The notes: generated by a model not told the origin, from the sequence alone. Numbered from the stretch's first letter, positions 42,442-51,565 are shown. The stretch: 64,000 bases of DNA from Bacillus sp. V2I10 (GCF_030817055.1 NZ_JAUSYV010000001.1:830001-894000), one strand, 5' to 3'. Numbers and translations are program-made.

Positions 42442-44826
42442 ATGGATAATAATATGAAGATACATATTGATAAACTGCATTCTTTTATGAAAGAAGAAGC
42501 ATACAAGCCTTTAACCGTCCAGGAGCTTGAAGAAGCGTTTGGAATTGAGGATTCTTCTGAATTCAAGGAGTTTGTAAAAGCTCTTGTGATGATGGAGGAA
42601 CAAGGCCTGATTGTGCGCACAAGAAGCAACCGATACGGCTTGCCCGAACGAATGAATTTAATTCGCGGAAAAGTCAGCGGACATGCAAAAGGATTTGCTT
42701 TTGTCATTACAGAGGATCCAAATCAAGGAGATGTGTTTATTCCGCCGAGTGAGCTAAATAACGCCATGCACGGGGATACTGTCCTGGTCAGAATCAGCAC
42801 CGAATCGAGCGGGAGCAGACAGGAAGGCACAGTAATCCGCATTGTAGAGCGCGGTCTGAAAGAGGTTGTCGGAACTTATACAGAAAGTAAAAACTTTGGT
42901 TTTGTCATCCCCGATGATAAAAAGATTCCAAATGATATTTTCATCCCTAAAAAAGCTTCAAATGGAGCAATTGAAGGACACAAAGTGGTTGTTCACCTGA
43001 CAACATACCCAGAAGGAAGAATGAGTGCAGAAGGAGAAGTCATTGCGATTCTTGGACATAAAAACGATCCGGGCGTTGATATTCTATCTGTTATTCATAA
43101 GCATGGTCTTCCGCAGGCTTTCCCGGTAGAGGTATTAGAACAGGCCAATGATGTTCCTGAAACAATCAGTGAAGAAGATATCAAGGATCGCAGGGATCTT
43201 CGCAATGAAGTCATTGTCACAATTGACGGTGCGGATGCAAAAGATCTTGATGATGCAGTTACCGTAACTGAGCTTGAAAACGGAAATTACAAATTAGGCG
43301 TTCATATCGCGGATGTCAGTCACTATGTGACAGAGAACTCCCCAATTGATAAGGAAGCATTAGAGCGCGCAACGAGCGTTTATTTAGTTGACCGCGTTAT
43401 TCCGATGATTCCGCACCGTTTATCAAATGGCATTTGTTCTCTTAATCCAAAGGTGGATCGCCTGACGCTCTCTTGTGAGATGGAAATCAACAGCCAAGGT
43501 GAAGTCGTAAAGCACGAAATTTTCCAGAGCGTAATCAAAACGACAGAGCGCATGACATATTCTGATGTAAAGGAAATTCTGGTTGATCAAAAACCAGAAC
43601 TGCTTGAGAAATATGAATCGCTTGTACCGATGTTTCAGAGGATGGAAAAGCTTGCGCAAATTCTCCGCAATAAAAGGATGACCCGCGGGGCAATTGACTT
43701 TGATTTTAAAGAAGCAAAAGTGCTGGTTGATAAAGAAGGAAAGCCTAAAGATGTTGTCATACGTGAACGTACAGTTGCAGAACGTCTGATTGAAGAATTT
43801 ATGCTGCTTGCAAACGAAACAGTTGCAGAGCATTTTCATTGGATGAAAGTGCCGTTTATTTATCGCATTCATGAAGAGCCAAATGCTGAAAAACTGCAGC
43901 GTTTCCTGGAATTTGTAACGAACTTTGGATACACAGTAAAAGGAACCGCAAACACGATTCACCCTCGTGCTCTTCAGGATATCTTAGATGATGTAGCGGG
44001 ACAGCCTGAGGAGATGGTCATTTCCACTGTCATGCTGAGATCGATGAAGCAGGCTAAATATGATCCGGAAAGTCTGGGGCATTTTGGTCTTTCAACTGAG
44101 TTCTACACTCATTTTACATCACCGATCCGCCGTTATCCGGATTTAATTGTCCATCGCTTAATCCGCACCTACTTAATTGAAGGCAAAGTGGATGAAGCAA
44201 CGAAAACAAAATGGGCAGAAAAAATGGATATGATAGCAGATCAGTCATCGAATATGGAACGCAGGGCAGTTGATGCTGAGCGTGAAACAGATGACCTTAA
44301 AAAAACAGAATACATGCTGGATAAAGTCGGGGAAGAATATGACGGGATTATCAGCTCAGTAACGAACTTTGGAATGTTCGTTGAGCTTCCTAATACAATC
44401 GAAGGTCTTGTTCACGTCAGCTATCTGACCGACGACTATTACCGTTATGATGAGCGCAATTATGCGATGATCGGCGAACGGACAGGAAACGTCTACCGCA
44501 TCGGTGATGAGATTACAGTACGCGTTGTGAATGTAAACAAAGATGAACGCGCTGTAGATTTCGAAATTGTCGGCATGAAAGGAACAAGACGCCGTCAGCC
44601 GAGTGATGCTCCTAAAGTAATTAAAGGAGACCGCGGAAAAAGAAGCGGTGCGAAAGAGGGCAGAGGCAGAAAAAAATCATCAGATGAAAGAAAGAAACCT
44701 GCAGAGCGAAGCGGCAGTGTCGATGATGGCTGGAGCAATCAAAATCCGAATAAAAAGAAAAAGAAGAAAAAATCGTTTCAAAATGCTCCTGCAAGCAAAC
44801 GAAAAGTAAAAAAGAAAAAACGTTAA
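42442..44826 (+). CDS. rnr: Ribonuclease R
   Basis: This 794-residue 3'-5' exoribonuclease degrades structured RNA and takes part in tmRNA-linked mRNA decay. Domain order: an N-terminal helix-turn-helix (about 1-70), two cold-shock domains (about 75-230), an RNB catalytic domain (about 255-590) with the metal-binding DGADAKDLDDAV, an S1 domain (about 630-710, YDGIISSVTNFGMFVELPN), and a Lys/Arg-rich tail (about 715-794). I start at the ATG at 42442 after AAAGGAGGG; the earlier in-frame start at 42412 lies within est. Slightly longer than B. subtilis Rnr (779), mainly in the basic tail. Confidence 0.96.
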   Translation: MDNNMKIHIDKLHSFMKEEAYKPLTVQELEEAFGIEDSSEFKEFVKALVMMEEQGLIVRTRSNRYGLPERMNLIRGKVSGHAKGFAFVITEDPNQGDVFIPPSELNNAMHGDTVLVRISTESSGSRQEGTVIRIVERGLKEVVGTYTESKNFGFVIPDDKKIPNDIFIPKKASNGAIEGHKVVVHLTTYPEGRMSAEGEVIAILGHKNDPGVDILSVIHKHGLPQAFPVEVLEQANDVPETISEEDIKDRRDLRNEVIVTIDGADAKDLDDAVTVTELENGNYKLGVHIADVSHYVTENSPIDKEALERATSVYLVDRVIPMIPHRLSNGICSLNPKVDRLTLSCEMEINSQGEVVKHEIFQSVIKTTERMTYSDVKEILVDQKPELLEKYESLVPMFQRMEKLAQILRNKRMTRGAIDFDFKEAKVLVDKEGKPKDVVIRERTVAERLIEEFMLLANETVAEHFHWMKVPFIYRIHEEPNAEKLQRFLEFVTNFGYTVKGTANTIHPRALQDILDDVAGQPEEMVISTVMLRSMKQAKYDPESLGHFGLSTEFYTHFTSPIRRYPDLIVHRLIRTYLIEGKVDEATKTKWAEKMDMIADQSSNMERRAVDAERETDDLKKTEYMLDKVGEEYDGIISSVTNFGMFVELPNTIEGLVHVSYLTDDYYRYDERNYAMIGERTGNVYRIGDEITVRVVNVNKDERAVDFEIVGMKGTRRRQPSDAPKVIKGDRGKRSGAKEGRGRKKSSDERKKPAERSGSVDDGWSNQNPNKKKKKKKSFQNAPASKRKVKKKKR

Positions 44827-44955
44827 GCACTATTCTTAATCTTTGCAGTTGCTATATAGAAAACATTTGGGATGGGAGCCTCTGAGGCTTCCTTTTCCAT
44901 TCATATTTTGTTAAAATATAGCCTATCGCTATAGAGAGAGAAAGGGGGATGCAGC

Positions 44956-45426
44956 ATGCCAAAAGGATCTGGTAAAGTCGTTGCTCAAAATAAAAAAGCA
45001 AATCATGACTATTCGATTGAAGAAACGTATGAAACAGGCATTGTTTTGCAGGGGACGGAAATTAAAGCCATACGTGCTGGACGTGTTAACTTAAAGGACG
45101 CTTTCGCAAGAGTGCAGCAGGGAGAGGTTTTCCTTCATAACATGCATATCTCGCCATACGAACAAGGCAACCGCTATAATCATGAGCCCCTGAGAACAAG
45201 AAAGCTATTGCTTCACCGCAAAGAAATCAGCAAGCTGATCGGACTTACAAAAGAAGAGGGCTATGCGCTTGTTCCCTTGAAAGTTTACCTGAAAAACGGT
45301 TTTGCTAAGGTTTTGCTTGGCTTAGGTAAGGGTAAAAAGAAATATGACAAACGTGAAGACTTGAAGAAAAAAGAAGCGAAACGCGAAGTGGAACGAGCTT
45401 TCCGCGATCGTCAGAAGGACTATTGA
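44956..45426 (+). CDS. smpB: SsrA-binding protein SmpB
   Basis: This 156-residue beta-barrel protein delivers tmRNA to stalled ribosomes. It has QGTEIKAIRAGRVNLKDAF, HISPYEQGN, RTRKLLLHRKEI and the basic C-terminal tail DLKKKEAKREVERAFRDRQKDY, which occupies the empty mRNA channel. It is placed 130 bp after rnr and 170 bp before ssrA, the usual arrangement. Confidence 0.97.
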   Translation: MPKGSGKVVAQNKKANHDYSIEETYETGIVLQGTEIKAIRAGRVNLKDAFARVQQGEVFLHNMHISPYEQGNRYNHEPLRTRKLLLHRKEISKLIGLTKEEGYALVPLKVYLKNGFAKVLLGLGKGKKKYDKREDLKKKEAKREVERAFRDRQKDY

Positions 45427-45443
45427 TTGACAATAACTTACAA

Positions 45444-45471
45444 TTGATTTCTTGTTCATATCTGATATAAT
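45444..45471 (+). promoter_or_regulatory. Promoter of ssrA
   Basis: TTGATT, 16-bp spacer, TGA-TATAAT extended -10, about 125 bp before the mature tmRNA end, implying a processed 5' leader. Confidence 0.7.
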
Positions 45472-45595
45472 AGAACTTGTAAGACAAACAGCACAATTTC
45501 ATATCCGCTCTGATCTTTCATGAGCGTTTCCGTTTCCCTTTAAGGGACTTCCCATAGTGAAGCTGGATTAACTTCCATGCCGATCTTACTATCAT

Positions 45596-45959
45596 GGGGA
45601 CGTTACGGATTCGACAGGGATAGTTCGAGCTTTAGTTGCGAGTCGAGGGGATCGTCCTCGTTAAAACGTCACGCCAATAATAACTGGCAAATCAAACAAC
45701 AACTTCGCTTTAGCTGCTTAATAACAGACTATAGCGGTTCCTCCCTCCATCGCCCATGTGGTAGGGTAAGGGACTCACTCTAAGTGGGCTACGCCTGATG
45801 CCTCCGTCTGGGGATAAAGGAAGAGACCAATCAGACTAGCTGCTCCGACGCCCGTTGATAGGCATAAGAGTTAGCGAACTGCGAATATATCAACTACACT
45901 CGTAGACGCTTTAGTGGCGATGTTTCTGGACGTGGGTTCGACTCCCACCGTCTCCACCA
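45596..45959 (+). ncRNA. ssrA: Transfer-messenger RNA (tmRNA)
   Basis: About 364 nt. The 5' end GGGGACGTTACGGATTCGACAGGGAT and 3' end GGGTTCGACTCCCACCGTCTCCACCA form the tRNA-Ala-like half (acceptor GGGGACG/CGTCTCC, encoded CCA). The tag frame runs from the resume codon GGC at 45686 to TAA at 45719, reading GKSNNNFALAA. With the Ala donated by the tRNA part the tag is AGKSNNNFALAA, ending in the protease-recognised ALAA as in B. subtilis but three residues shorter. Short ORFs over this region are spurious. Confidence 0.97.
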
Positions 45960-46091
45960 TACATATTTTGGTGACTAATAATTATGCGTGTGACTTTACC
46001 CATAATATTGCTGGTTTGGCAAAGATATGCTTCAATAAACACTCGGCCAAATTTTGCTTTAATTTCAATTAAATAATTACATTTGAAAATT

Positions 46092-46118
46092 AAAAGCATC
46101 CAATGAGGATGCTTTTTT
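46092..46118 (+). terminator. Terminator downstream of ssrA
   Basis: AAAAGCATCC-AATGA-GGATGCTTTT stem and T6, 130 bp after the mature 3' end. The intervening 45960-46091 shows no gene. Confidence 0.85.
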
Positions 46119-46254
46119 GTTTTCTGAAACAAATAAGTATTTAATATGCTCCTCAAGTAATCTTAATTTTAGTATTTAATTATTTGAAGTATAAATTGTG
46201 TCTACAAGTAGATCTTATCCTTTATAAACAAACTCCAGCATATTTTTAGAATAA

Positions 46255-46285
46255 AAACCACCCAAGCATATTCCAAGGGTGGTTT
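46255..46285 (-). terminator. Terminator of the ykoQ-like gene
   Basis: AAACCACCC / GGGTGGTTT stem; on the minus strand the T-rich tail is TTTTTATT. The gene's stop codon overlaps the first bases of the stem. Confidence 0.85.
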
Positions 46286-47153
46286 AAACTGCTTCCGCAG
46301 GTTTTTCTATATTTTCTGTAACTTTATCTGAAATCGATGTAAGAATTAAATTGTGAATCGTAATCTCTGGGCGGCTTCCTACCCGAATATTCACTCCGGT
46401 TTGCCCTAAACCTTCACTTATATAAAACGGTTTTCCATCGTGATGATGCAAACCTTTTACCATGTTCATCCGAACTAATTTCCCCATTTTAATTAAATGA
46501 TATGGTTTTGGCCAATGAATTTGTCCACCGTGAAAATGACCAGAAAGCAAGTAATCAAAATGATAGTTTTTCATGCTGAGAACTATATTCGGATCATGCG
46601 TTAATACAAGATTATAGCCATTTAAAATTTCACGATATGATTTGTCAATCTCACTTCGATTTGTACTAAAGTCATCGATCCCAATAATGTTCAATCGCTT
46701 GCCATTAATCATCAGTACATCATTCTGGTTTTGCATGGTTTTACATCCATATTCCTGTAATGTGTGCTTTAAATTAAGAAAATCGGGATGACTCAGTACA
46801 TAATCATGATTTCCAAAAACCGCATATATTCCGTGCTTTGGATTTAATTCATTAAACACTTTTAAATAAGGAACTAACTTTGAGATGCTCCGTTTTCGGT
46901 CTAAAAAATCACCTGTTAAAGCAATTAAGTCAATCGATTGATTACGAAGACTTTCATATACTTTTTCTGGGGTAATCGATATATTTTCAAGATGCATATC
47001 GGAAATATGCAATACACGAAACCCTTTTGAATGCTCAGAATTAGCGTTATTTATTGAAATATTGTTAATCAAAACAGTTTGAGTATTTTTATAACCTTTA
47101 TAAAATAATAAAAATATGAAAATCGCAATAATGAGTGGTAACAAAATAAACAA
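46284..47153 (-). CDS. ykoQ: Membrane-anchored metallophosphoesterase (YkoQ/YkuE-like)
   Basis: This 289-residue protein has one N-terminal transmembrane helix (about 1-18) followed by a calcineurin-like phosphoesterase domain. The metal ligands are visible in order: HISDMHLE, LTGDFLDRK, FGNHDYV, LTHDP and LSGHFHGGQ. The TTG start has a very strong AGGAGGAGGGG upstream. B. subtilis has ykoQ beside ykoP and ykoN, as here; substrates such as UDP-diacylglucose-like or other phosphodiesters are possible but unproven. It is downstream of the ykoP-like gene on the same strand with a 168-bp gap. Confidence 0.85.
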   Translation of the reverse strand: MFILLPLIIAIFIFLLFYKGYKNTQTVLINNISINNANSEHSKGFRVLHISDMHLENISITPEKVYESLRNQSIDLIALTGDFLDRKRSISKLVPYLKVFNELNPKHGIYAVFGNHDYVLSHPDFLNLKHTLQEYGCKTMQNQNDVLMINGKRLNIIGIDDFSTNRSEIDKSYREILNGYNLVLTHDPNIVLSMKNYHFDYLLSGHFHGGQIHWPKPYHLIKMGKLVRMNMVKGLHHHDGKPFYISEGLGQTGVNIRVGSRPEITIHNLILTSISDKVTENIEKPAEAV

Positions 47154-47321
47154 TTATATCCCCTCCTCCTAACAATTATAGGCAAAAGGAGGGGATATTG
47201 TAACCTGTAATTAATGGAGATACTTCCAGTGACATTATTTCTACACTAACTGTCATAATCATTTCAATGCACTCAAGTGGATCAGTTTCTGACAATTAAA
47301 ACTCTGCTGTTAGAAATTCTC

Positions 47322-47885
47322 TTATATGTTTCCGTATTTTTTTAATAAGGATTTCTTTGACATAAATAAGTAGTTTGGAGACGGAATTTTTTGCCCTTTT
47401 GTTGATTGTCTTGTTGTTGAAATAAAATATATAGGAAAAAGTGCCAATTGTTTAAAGCGATTATAGGTTGGACTCAAAATAGTGAAAATCTCAAATCCTA
47501 ACCTTGTACACCCCTTGTTAAGCAAGGTTATACCAATAATCCCCTTAATCTCATCTACATCTTTATGCTGGTAAACATATGACGCTAAATGAGGTAATGA
47601 TTCTTTTACCCTTTTATATAATATCATGGCTTTTTTTAGATCATTGTTAACAGTTAGAAGCTCTTTTAATAATTGAACATTATGAAGATGAATTTTCACG
47701 AGGACATCATTCTTTTTGATCTTGGTTCCATCTGATAAAACCACTTCACGGCCTTTGTAACGTGTCAGCCTTACTCGGAATATAGCGGGCTGCTCTTTCG
47801 TTTTTAAGTATTGCAAACGAGTAAATGAATAGTACAATGGGTCGAATATACTCCAAGCTGAAAGTATATAAAGCCTTATTCTCAT
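47322..47885 (-). CDS. ykoP: YkoP-like protein
   Basis: This 187-residue basic protein begins MRIRLYILSAWSIFDPLYY and contains FRVRLTRYKGREVVLSDG and VKIHLHN, the features that I associate with the YkoP family. The ATG at 47885 follows AAGGAGAAGATCT; an upstream in-frame start at 47993 would add 36 residues overlapping the divergent promoter region. It has no catalytic motif that I can name, and the role is unknown. It is divergent from the ykoN-like gene and upstream of the ykoQ-like gene. Confidence 0.75.
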   Translation of the reverse strand: MRIRLYILSAWSIFDPLYYSFTRLQYLKTKEQPAIFRVRLTRYKGREVVLSDGTKIKKNDVLVKIHLHNVQLLKELLTVNNDLKKAMILYKRVKESLPHLASYVYQHKDVDEIKGIIGITLLNKGCTRLGFEIFTILSPTYNRFKQLALFPIYFISTTRQSTKGQKIPSPNYLFMSKKSLLKKYGNI

Positions 47886-47934
47886 AGATCTTCTCCTTGT
47901 AAATGGTTTTAACCTTTTTTTATTGTGGCTAAGC

Positions 47935-48019
47935 TTCCTCGCAAATATGATGGAAATTAGAGGGTGGGGAGAATGATTCCTCGCGAATAACACAAACTAC
48001 TTTAAAAAAGAGCGAGGAA
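47935..48019. promoter_or_regulatory. Three copies of TTCCTCGC in the ykoP-ykoN divergent gap
   Basis: TTCCTCGC at 47935-47942 and 47977-47984 (42 bp apart, same orientation) and its inverse GCGAGGAA at 48012-48019. The last copy overlaps the ribosome site of the ykoN-like gene. A shared regulator is possible but unproven. Confidence 0.4.
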
Positions 48020-48027
48020 GATTATTT

Positions 48028-49146
48028 ATGATAAGGGTACTTTTCTTGCCATTCTTGCAGATATCCTCTGGTCATCATCATGTAGCAGATGGAATGATAG
48101 AATCCCTATCCGGAAAAAATGGCATATTTGACTGTGAAAAAATTGATATTTTATCTTATCGTTTCGGGAAAATAGAAGCTTTAGTGTCATCAATTTATTT
48201 AAAATGGATCCATCTCTCTCCTAGGTTGTATAGCTGGATATATCTAAAATCCGTTTATGAAAATGAAATGGACCATAATCGATACCGCATGTATGAACAC
48301 TTGTTTTTACTTTCGATGGAAAAATTAATTGAAGAAAAAAAACCTCATCTCATTATATGCACTCATGCTTTGCCTTCTTATTTGCTTAGCCAATTAAAAA
48401 GAAGGAAAAAGCATACGATTCCTGTCATCAATGTTTATACCGATTATTTCATTAATCATATATGGGGAGTAGGTGAGATCGATTATCATTTTGTCCCAAA
48501 CATAGAATCTTTGGACTATTTAAAAGACAGAGGCATTGAATCAGAGCGGATTTTTGTAACAGGGATACCTATCCATCCAAAGTTAAAGGAACAGAAAAAG
48601 GAAACGAAAGAACAAAACCAATACTCGGTACTAATTTCAGGGGGGAACCTTGGCGTAGGAGCCATCCAATCATTTATTCAAAAGCTTCATCCGGCAGGTA
48701 ATATTCATTACCGGGTTTTATGCGGAAAAAACAAAAATCTTTTTCAATTTATTACCGAGATGAATGATCCAATGATCATTCCATTATCATACATTTCATC
48801 AAAAGAGGAAATGAATCAGTTGTATCATGAGGCGGATGCGATTATAACGAAGCCTGGCGGAGTCACGATAAGCGAATGTTTATTTAAAAAAATCCCCATT
48901 TTTGTGTATCATGCCTTGCCTGGACAGGAGGAAATCAATTTATGTAATTTGAAGAAGCAAGGTCTCGTGTTTCAATTAGAAGACTGGAATTCGCAATCAA
49001 ATCTTGAAGAACAAATACTATCCATTTTGGTTAGCGAACAACATCAAAACTCGTTAAATGAACAACTAAATGCCTATCATCAACAACTATCAAAGCAGGA
49101 TCTATCAGTCATGATTGAAAAAATTTTAACTAAGCATGGAATATAG
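48028..49146 (+). CDS. ykoN: YkoN-like glycosyltransferase (MGDG synthase / MurG type)
   Basis: This 372-residue GT-B (family 28-like) protein has N-terminal LPFLQISSGHHHVADGMIES, the same S/G-x-GHH-x-A signature seen in UgtP and plant MGDG synthases. It also has ICTHALPSYLL, VYTDYFINHIWGVGEIDYHFVP, ISGGNLGVGA, and the C-terminal nucleotide-sugar site ITKPGGVTISECLFKKIPIFVY with a later PGQEEIN. These enzymes glycosylate diacylglycerol or related lipids, so a glycolipid product is likely. Divergent from ykoP/ykoQ-like genes, as a locus of three. Confidence 0.82.
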   Translation: MIRVLFLPFLQISSGHHHVADGMIESLSGKNGIFDCEKIDILSYRFGKIEALVSSIYLKWIHLSPRLYSWIYLKSVYENEMDHNRYRMYEHLFLLSMEKLIEEKKPHLIICTHALPSYLLSQLKRRKKHTIPVINVYTDYFINHIWGVGEIDYHFVPNIESLDYLKDRGIESERIFVTGIPIHPKLKEQKKETKEQNQYSVLISGGNLGVGAIQSFIQKLHPAGNIHYRVLCGKNKNLFQFITEMNDPMIIPLSYISSKEEMNQLYHEADAIITKPGGVTISECLFKKIPIFVYHALPGQEEINLCNLKKQGLVFQLEDWNSQSNLEEQILSILVSEQHQNSLNEQLNAYHQQLSKQDLSVMIEKILTKHGI

Positions 49147-49244
49147 GCCATGTCTAACATGAAATACTTTTCAAATAGAAGGGCTCAATATTCTCTCTAG
49201 CTCTTTATATTTTGTTGTAATTTAAATCATAGGGTGTGAAGATT

Positions 49245-49973
49245 TTGGAATTTAAAGTAATGACCTTTAATATCCACCATGGCAAGGGCATGGATAAACA
49301 ATTGGATCTTTGCCGAATTGCTGAAGTAATCGAAAAAAGCGATGTCGATATCATTGGTCTAAACGAAGTTGATAAGCATTTTTCAAAAAGAAGTGATTAT
49401 GAAGACCAGATTAGCTGGCTTGCCAAACAATTAAACATGAATCAGACTTTCAGCCCTTCTTTATCTATAACGTCTAAAAATTCAACTAATGTTAGACAGT
49501 ATGGAAATGCCCTTCTGTCTCGCTATCCAATCGTAAACGAAAAGAGGCATCTTTTTAATTTCATACCAGGATTCATAGAAGGAAGGTCATTGCTAGAAGC
49601 CACGATTGAGATAAATGAAAAATTATTTCAAGTCAATGTAACCCATTTAAGCCTTAATCCAATTCTGCATCGAAAGCAATCCGATTTTATTGTAAATCAG
49701 TGTCATAAGGCGCCTCATCCAATGATTATTATGGGTGATTGGAATATGAGGCCAGAATCAAAAGGATGGAGAAAAATAACCGGTGAATTTCAAGACGCAT
49801 GGCATCTTGCCGGCAAAGGGGCAGGCTTTACTTATCCATCGATTCGACCAAGATCAAGATTGGACTATCTATTCGTCAGTCATCATTTTCGGGTTATTGA
49901 AGCAGAAATTATAACAAACTTCCCAATTGCATCTGACCATTTACCGTTAAAAGCAATATTATCATTCAGTTGA
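49245..49973 (+). CDS. Endonuclease/exonuclease/phosphatase family protein
   Basis: This 242-residue single-domain EEP-fold protein has TFNIHHGKG, the metal-binding Glu in IIGLNEVDKHF, NALLSRYPI, VTHLSLNP, MGDWNMRPES and the C-terminal SRLDYLFVSHHF and ASDHLPLKA. EEP enzymes cleave phosphodiesters in DNA, inositol phosphates or sphingomyelin; no specificity can be read. I prefer the TTG at 49245 (GGGTG eight bases upstream, N-terminus MEFKVMTFNIHHG) over the GTG at 49236, which lacks a ribosome site. No signal peptide, so cytoplasmic. Confidence 0.82.
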   Translation: MEFKVMTFNIHHGKGMDKQLDLCRIAEVIEKSDVDIIGLNEVDKHFSKRSDYEDQISWLAKQLNMNQTFSPSLSITSKNSTNVRQYGNALLSRYPIVNEKRHLFNFIPGFIEGRSLLEATIEINEKLFQVNVTHLSLNPILHRKQSDFIVNQCHKAPHPMIIMGDWNMRPESKGWRKITGEFQDAWHLAGKGAGFTYPSIRPRSRLDYLFVSHHFRVIEAEIITNFPIASDHLPLKAILSFS

Positions 49974-50068
49974 AGGAATCCAAAACAAAGAATATACAAC
50001 TATCTTATATAAATAATAATAATTTTGTAAAAACATTCCATAATAATCACAAGGAAGCAAAGTTTTGT

Positions 50069-50088
50069 GAGGAGAGGAGAGGAGAGGA
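50069..50088 (+). repeat. (GAGGA)x4 pentanucleotide repeat forming the ribosome site
   Basis: Four exact GAGGA units directly before AAGA-ATG of the alkaline-phosphatase-family gene. Each unit can serve as a Shine-Dalgarno core. Confidence 0.8.
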
Positions 50089-50092
50089 AAGA

Positions 50093-51565
50093 ATGGCACA
50101 AGACAAATCTCAGAAAAAAAGAATTATCATGCTCATGATCGATACATTAATGGATCCGTCTATACAGGCTGCAATTAAGGAGGGAAAAGCTCCAGCTTTA
50201 CAATTTTTTATGAAAAATGGCCGTTATACATCAAATCTTGTTAGTCCGTTTCCAACTATGTCAGTCAATGTTGATAGTACTTTATTAACTGGTGTATATA
50301 GTGATAAACACAAAATCCCAGGCTTACTTTGGTATAACGAAAAGGAAAAAAGAATTATCGACTATGGTGGTCAAGTTAGTGAACTTTTTAAACTGGGACT
50401 AAAGCAATCCATGGTAGACATATTTTATAATTTAAATCATGTGCATTTAAGCAAACAGCATAAAACCCTTCATGAAATTTTAAAAGATAAAGGAATTCAA
50501 AGCGCATCCATAAATGCTCTTATATATAGGGGAAGTTACCCTACCCAATTGAAAATCCCCTTTCTCTTATCATTGTTTACAGGCTTAAAAAGGGAGCTGA
50601 ATTCTTACTCACCGAACTTGTACTCATATGGAGTGATGCACAAGCTAAACCCTTTAAAAAAGAACTCTTTCTTTTGGCAAAAGTATGGATTCAACGATAA
50701 ATTTTCTGCAAATGAACTGACCTATCTTATAAACCGAAATGAACTACCGGCCTTCACGATTGGCTATTTTCCAGATTTAGATCAAAGTGTACATAAAAAT
50801 GGGAGAACGGATATAAAGGGAATTGAAAAAGTGGATAAACAGCTACAAAAAATATTAAATCAATTTCAATCGTGGGAGGATGCTCTAACCAACAATATCT
50901 GGATTATTCTTGGTGATAATGGACAGGCGTGGATCAATCAAAATCGTAAGGAAGCCTTAATTGATCTTAGAAAGCTTTTGAGCTCATATCGAATAGTAAA
51001 GTTGAGAAAGGGAGTTACTTTGGAAGACGAAATTGTTCTTTGTGTTAACGAAAGAATGTCTTTCATATATACACTTGATACTCAAAAGGCACCTTTAGAG
51101 GAAATAGCGAGGATACTGCAAAAAGATAGTCGAATTGATGTGATTGCATTAAAAAAAGAAAAAACAATAACCGTCATATCTGGATTACATAGTGGGCATC
51201 TTCAATTTCATCCTGATGGGGATTATTCCGATGAGTATGATCAATCATGGTTTATAGAAGGAGAAAAGGAGATCTTAGGCCTTACCATTACAGATAAAAG
51301 AATCGAATATGGTGATTACCCTGATGCCTTAGCAAGATTATATTCATCTTTTTTCTCGCATGAGGGTGAATTTATCATTGTAAGCGCAAAACCTGGTAAT
51401 GAATTCTTAGGGGAGAGTTCTCCGACACATGTTGGCGGGGCAAGTCACGGAGGTTTGCACAAACAAGATTCTTTAGTGTCCATGATTGTTAGTGGTACCG
51501 ATTCAACTCCAAGGCATATGCGCATTTTAGATATTAAGGAATGGCTTTTGACGTTAATCTCATAA
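50093..51565 (+). CDS. Alkaline-phosphatase superfamily phosphodiesterase-like protein
   Basis: This 490-residue protein resembles type I phosphodiesterase / nucleotide pyrophosphatases. It has N-terminal metal-site IIMLMIDTLMD, SPFPTMSVNVDSTLLTG around the probable Thr/Ser nucleophile, then GYFPDLDQSVHKNG (Asp, His), WIILGDNGQAW where the family usually has DHG, and ASHGGLHKQDSLVSM (His). No signal peptide or membrane helix. The ATG at 50093 follows a (GAGGA)x4 tract; the longer frame from 49970 begins inside the previous gene. Together with the EEP and MPE neighbours it suggests turnover of phosphodiester-linked lipids or polymers, an inference. Confidence 0.75.
   Translation: MAQDKSQKKRIIMLMIDTLMDPSIQAAIKEGKAPALQFFMKNGRYTSNLVSPFPTMSVNVDSTLLTGVYSDKHKIPGLLWYNEKEKRIIDYGGQVSELFKLGLKQSMVDIFYNLNHVHLSKQHKTLHEILKDKGIQSASINALIYRGSYPTQLKIPFLLSLFTGLKRELNSYSPNLYSYGVMHKLNPLKKNSFFWQKYGFNDKFSANELTYLINRNELPAFTIGYFPDLDQSVHKNGRTDIKGIEKVDKQLQKILNQFQSWEDALTNNIWIILGDNGQAWINQNRKEALIDLRKLLSSYRIVKLRKGVTLEDEIVLCVNERMSFIYTLDTQKAPLEEIARILQKDSRIDVIALKKEKTITVISGLHSGHLQFHPDGDYSDEYDQSWFIEGEKEILGLTITDKRIEYGDYPDALARLYSSFFSHEGEFIIVSAKPGNEFLGESSPTHVGGASHGGLHKQDSLVSMIVSGTDSTPRHMRILDIKEWLLTLIS

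Noticed and set aside
43423..43962. 179-codon minus-strand ORF inside rnr
   Set aside because: Antisense of the RNB domain; Phe/Cys-rich shadow composition and no ribosome site.
45577..45783. 68-codon ORF
   Set aside because: Falls within tmRNA.
45959..46091. Attachment-site duplicate of the ssrA 3' end
   Set aside because: I searched by eye for a second copy of GGGTTCGACTCCCACC downstream and saw none; no integrase gene is present.
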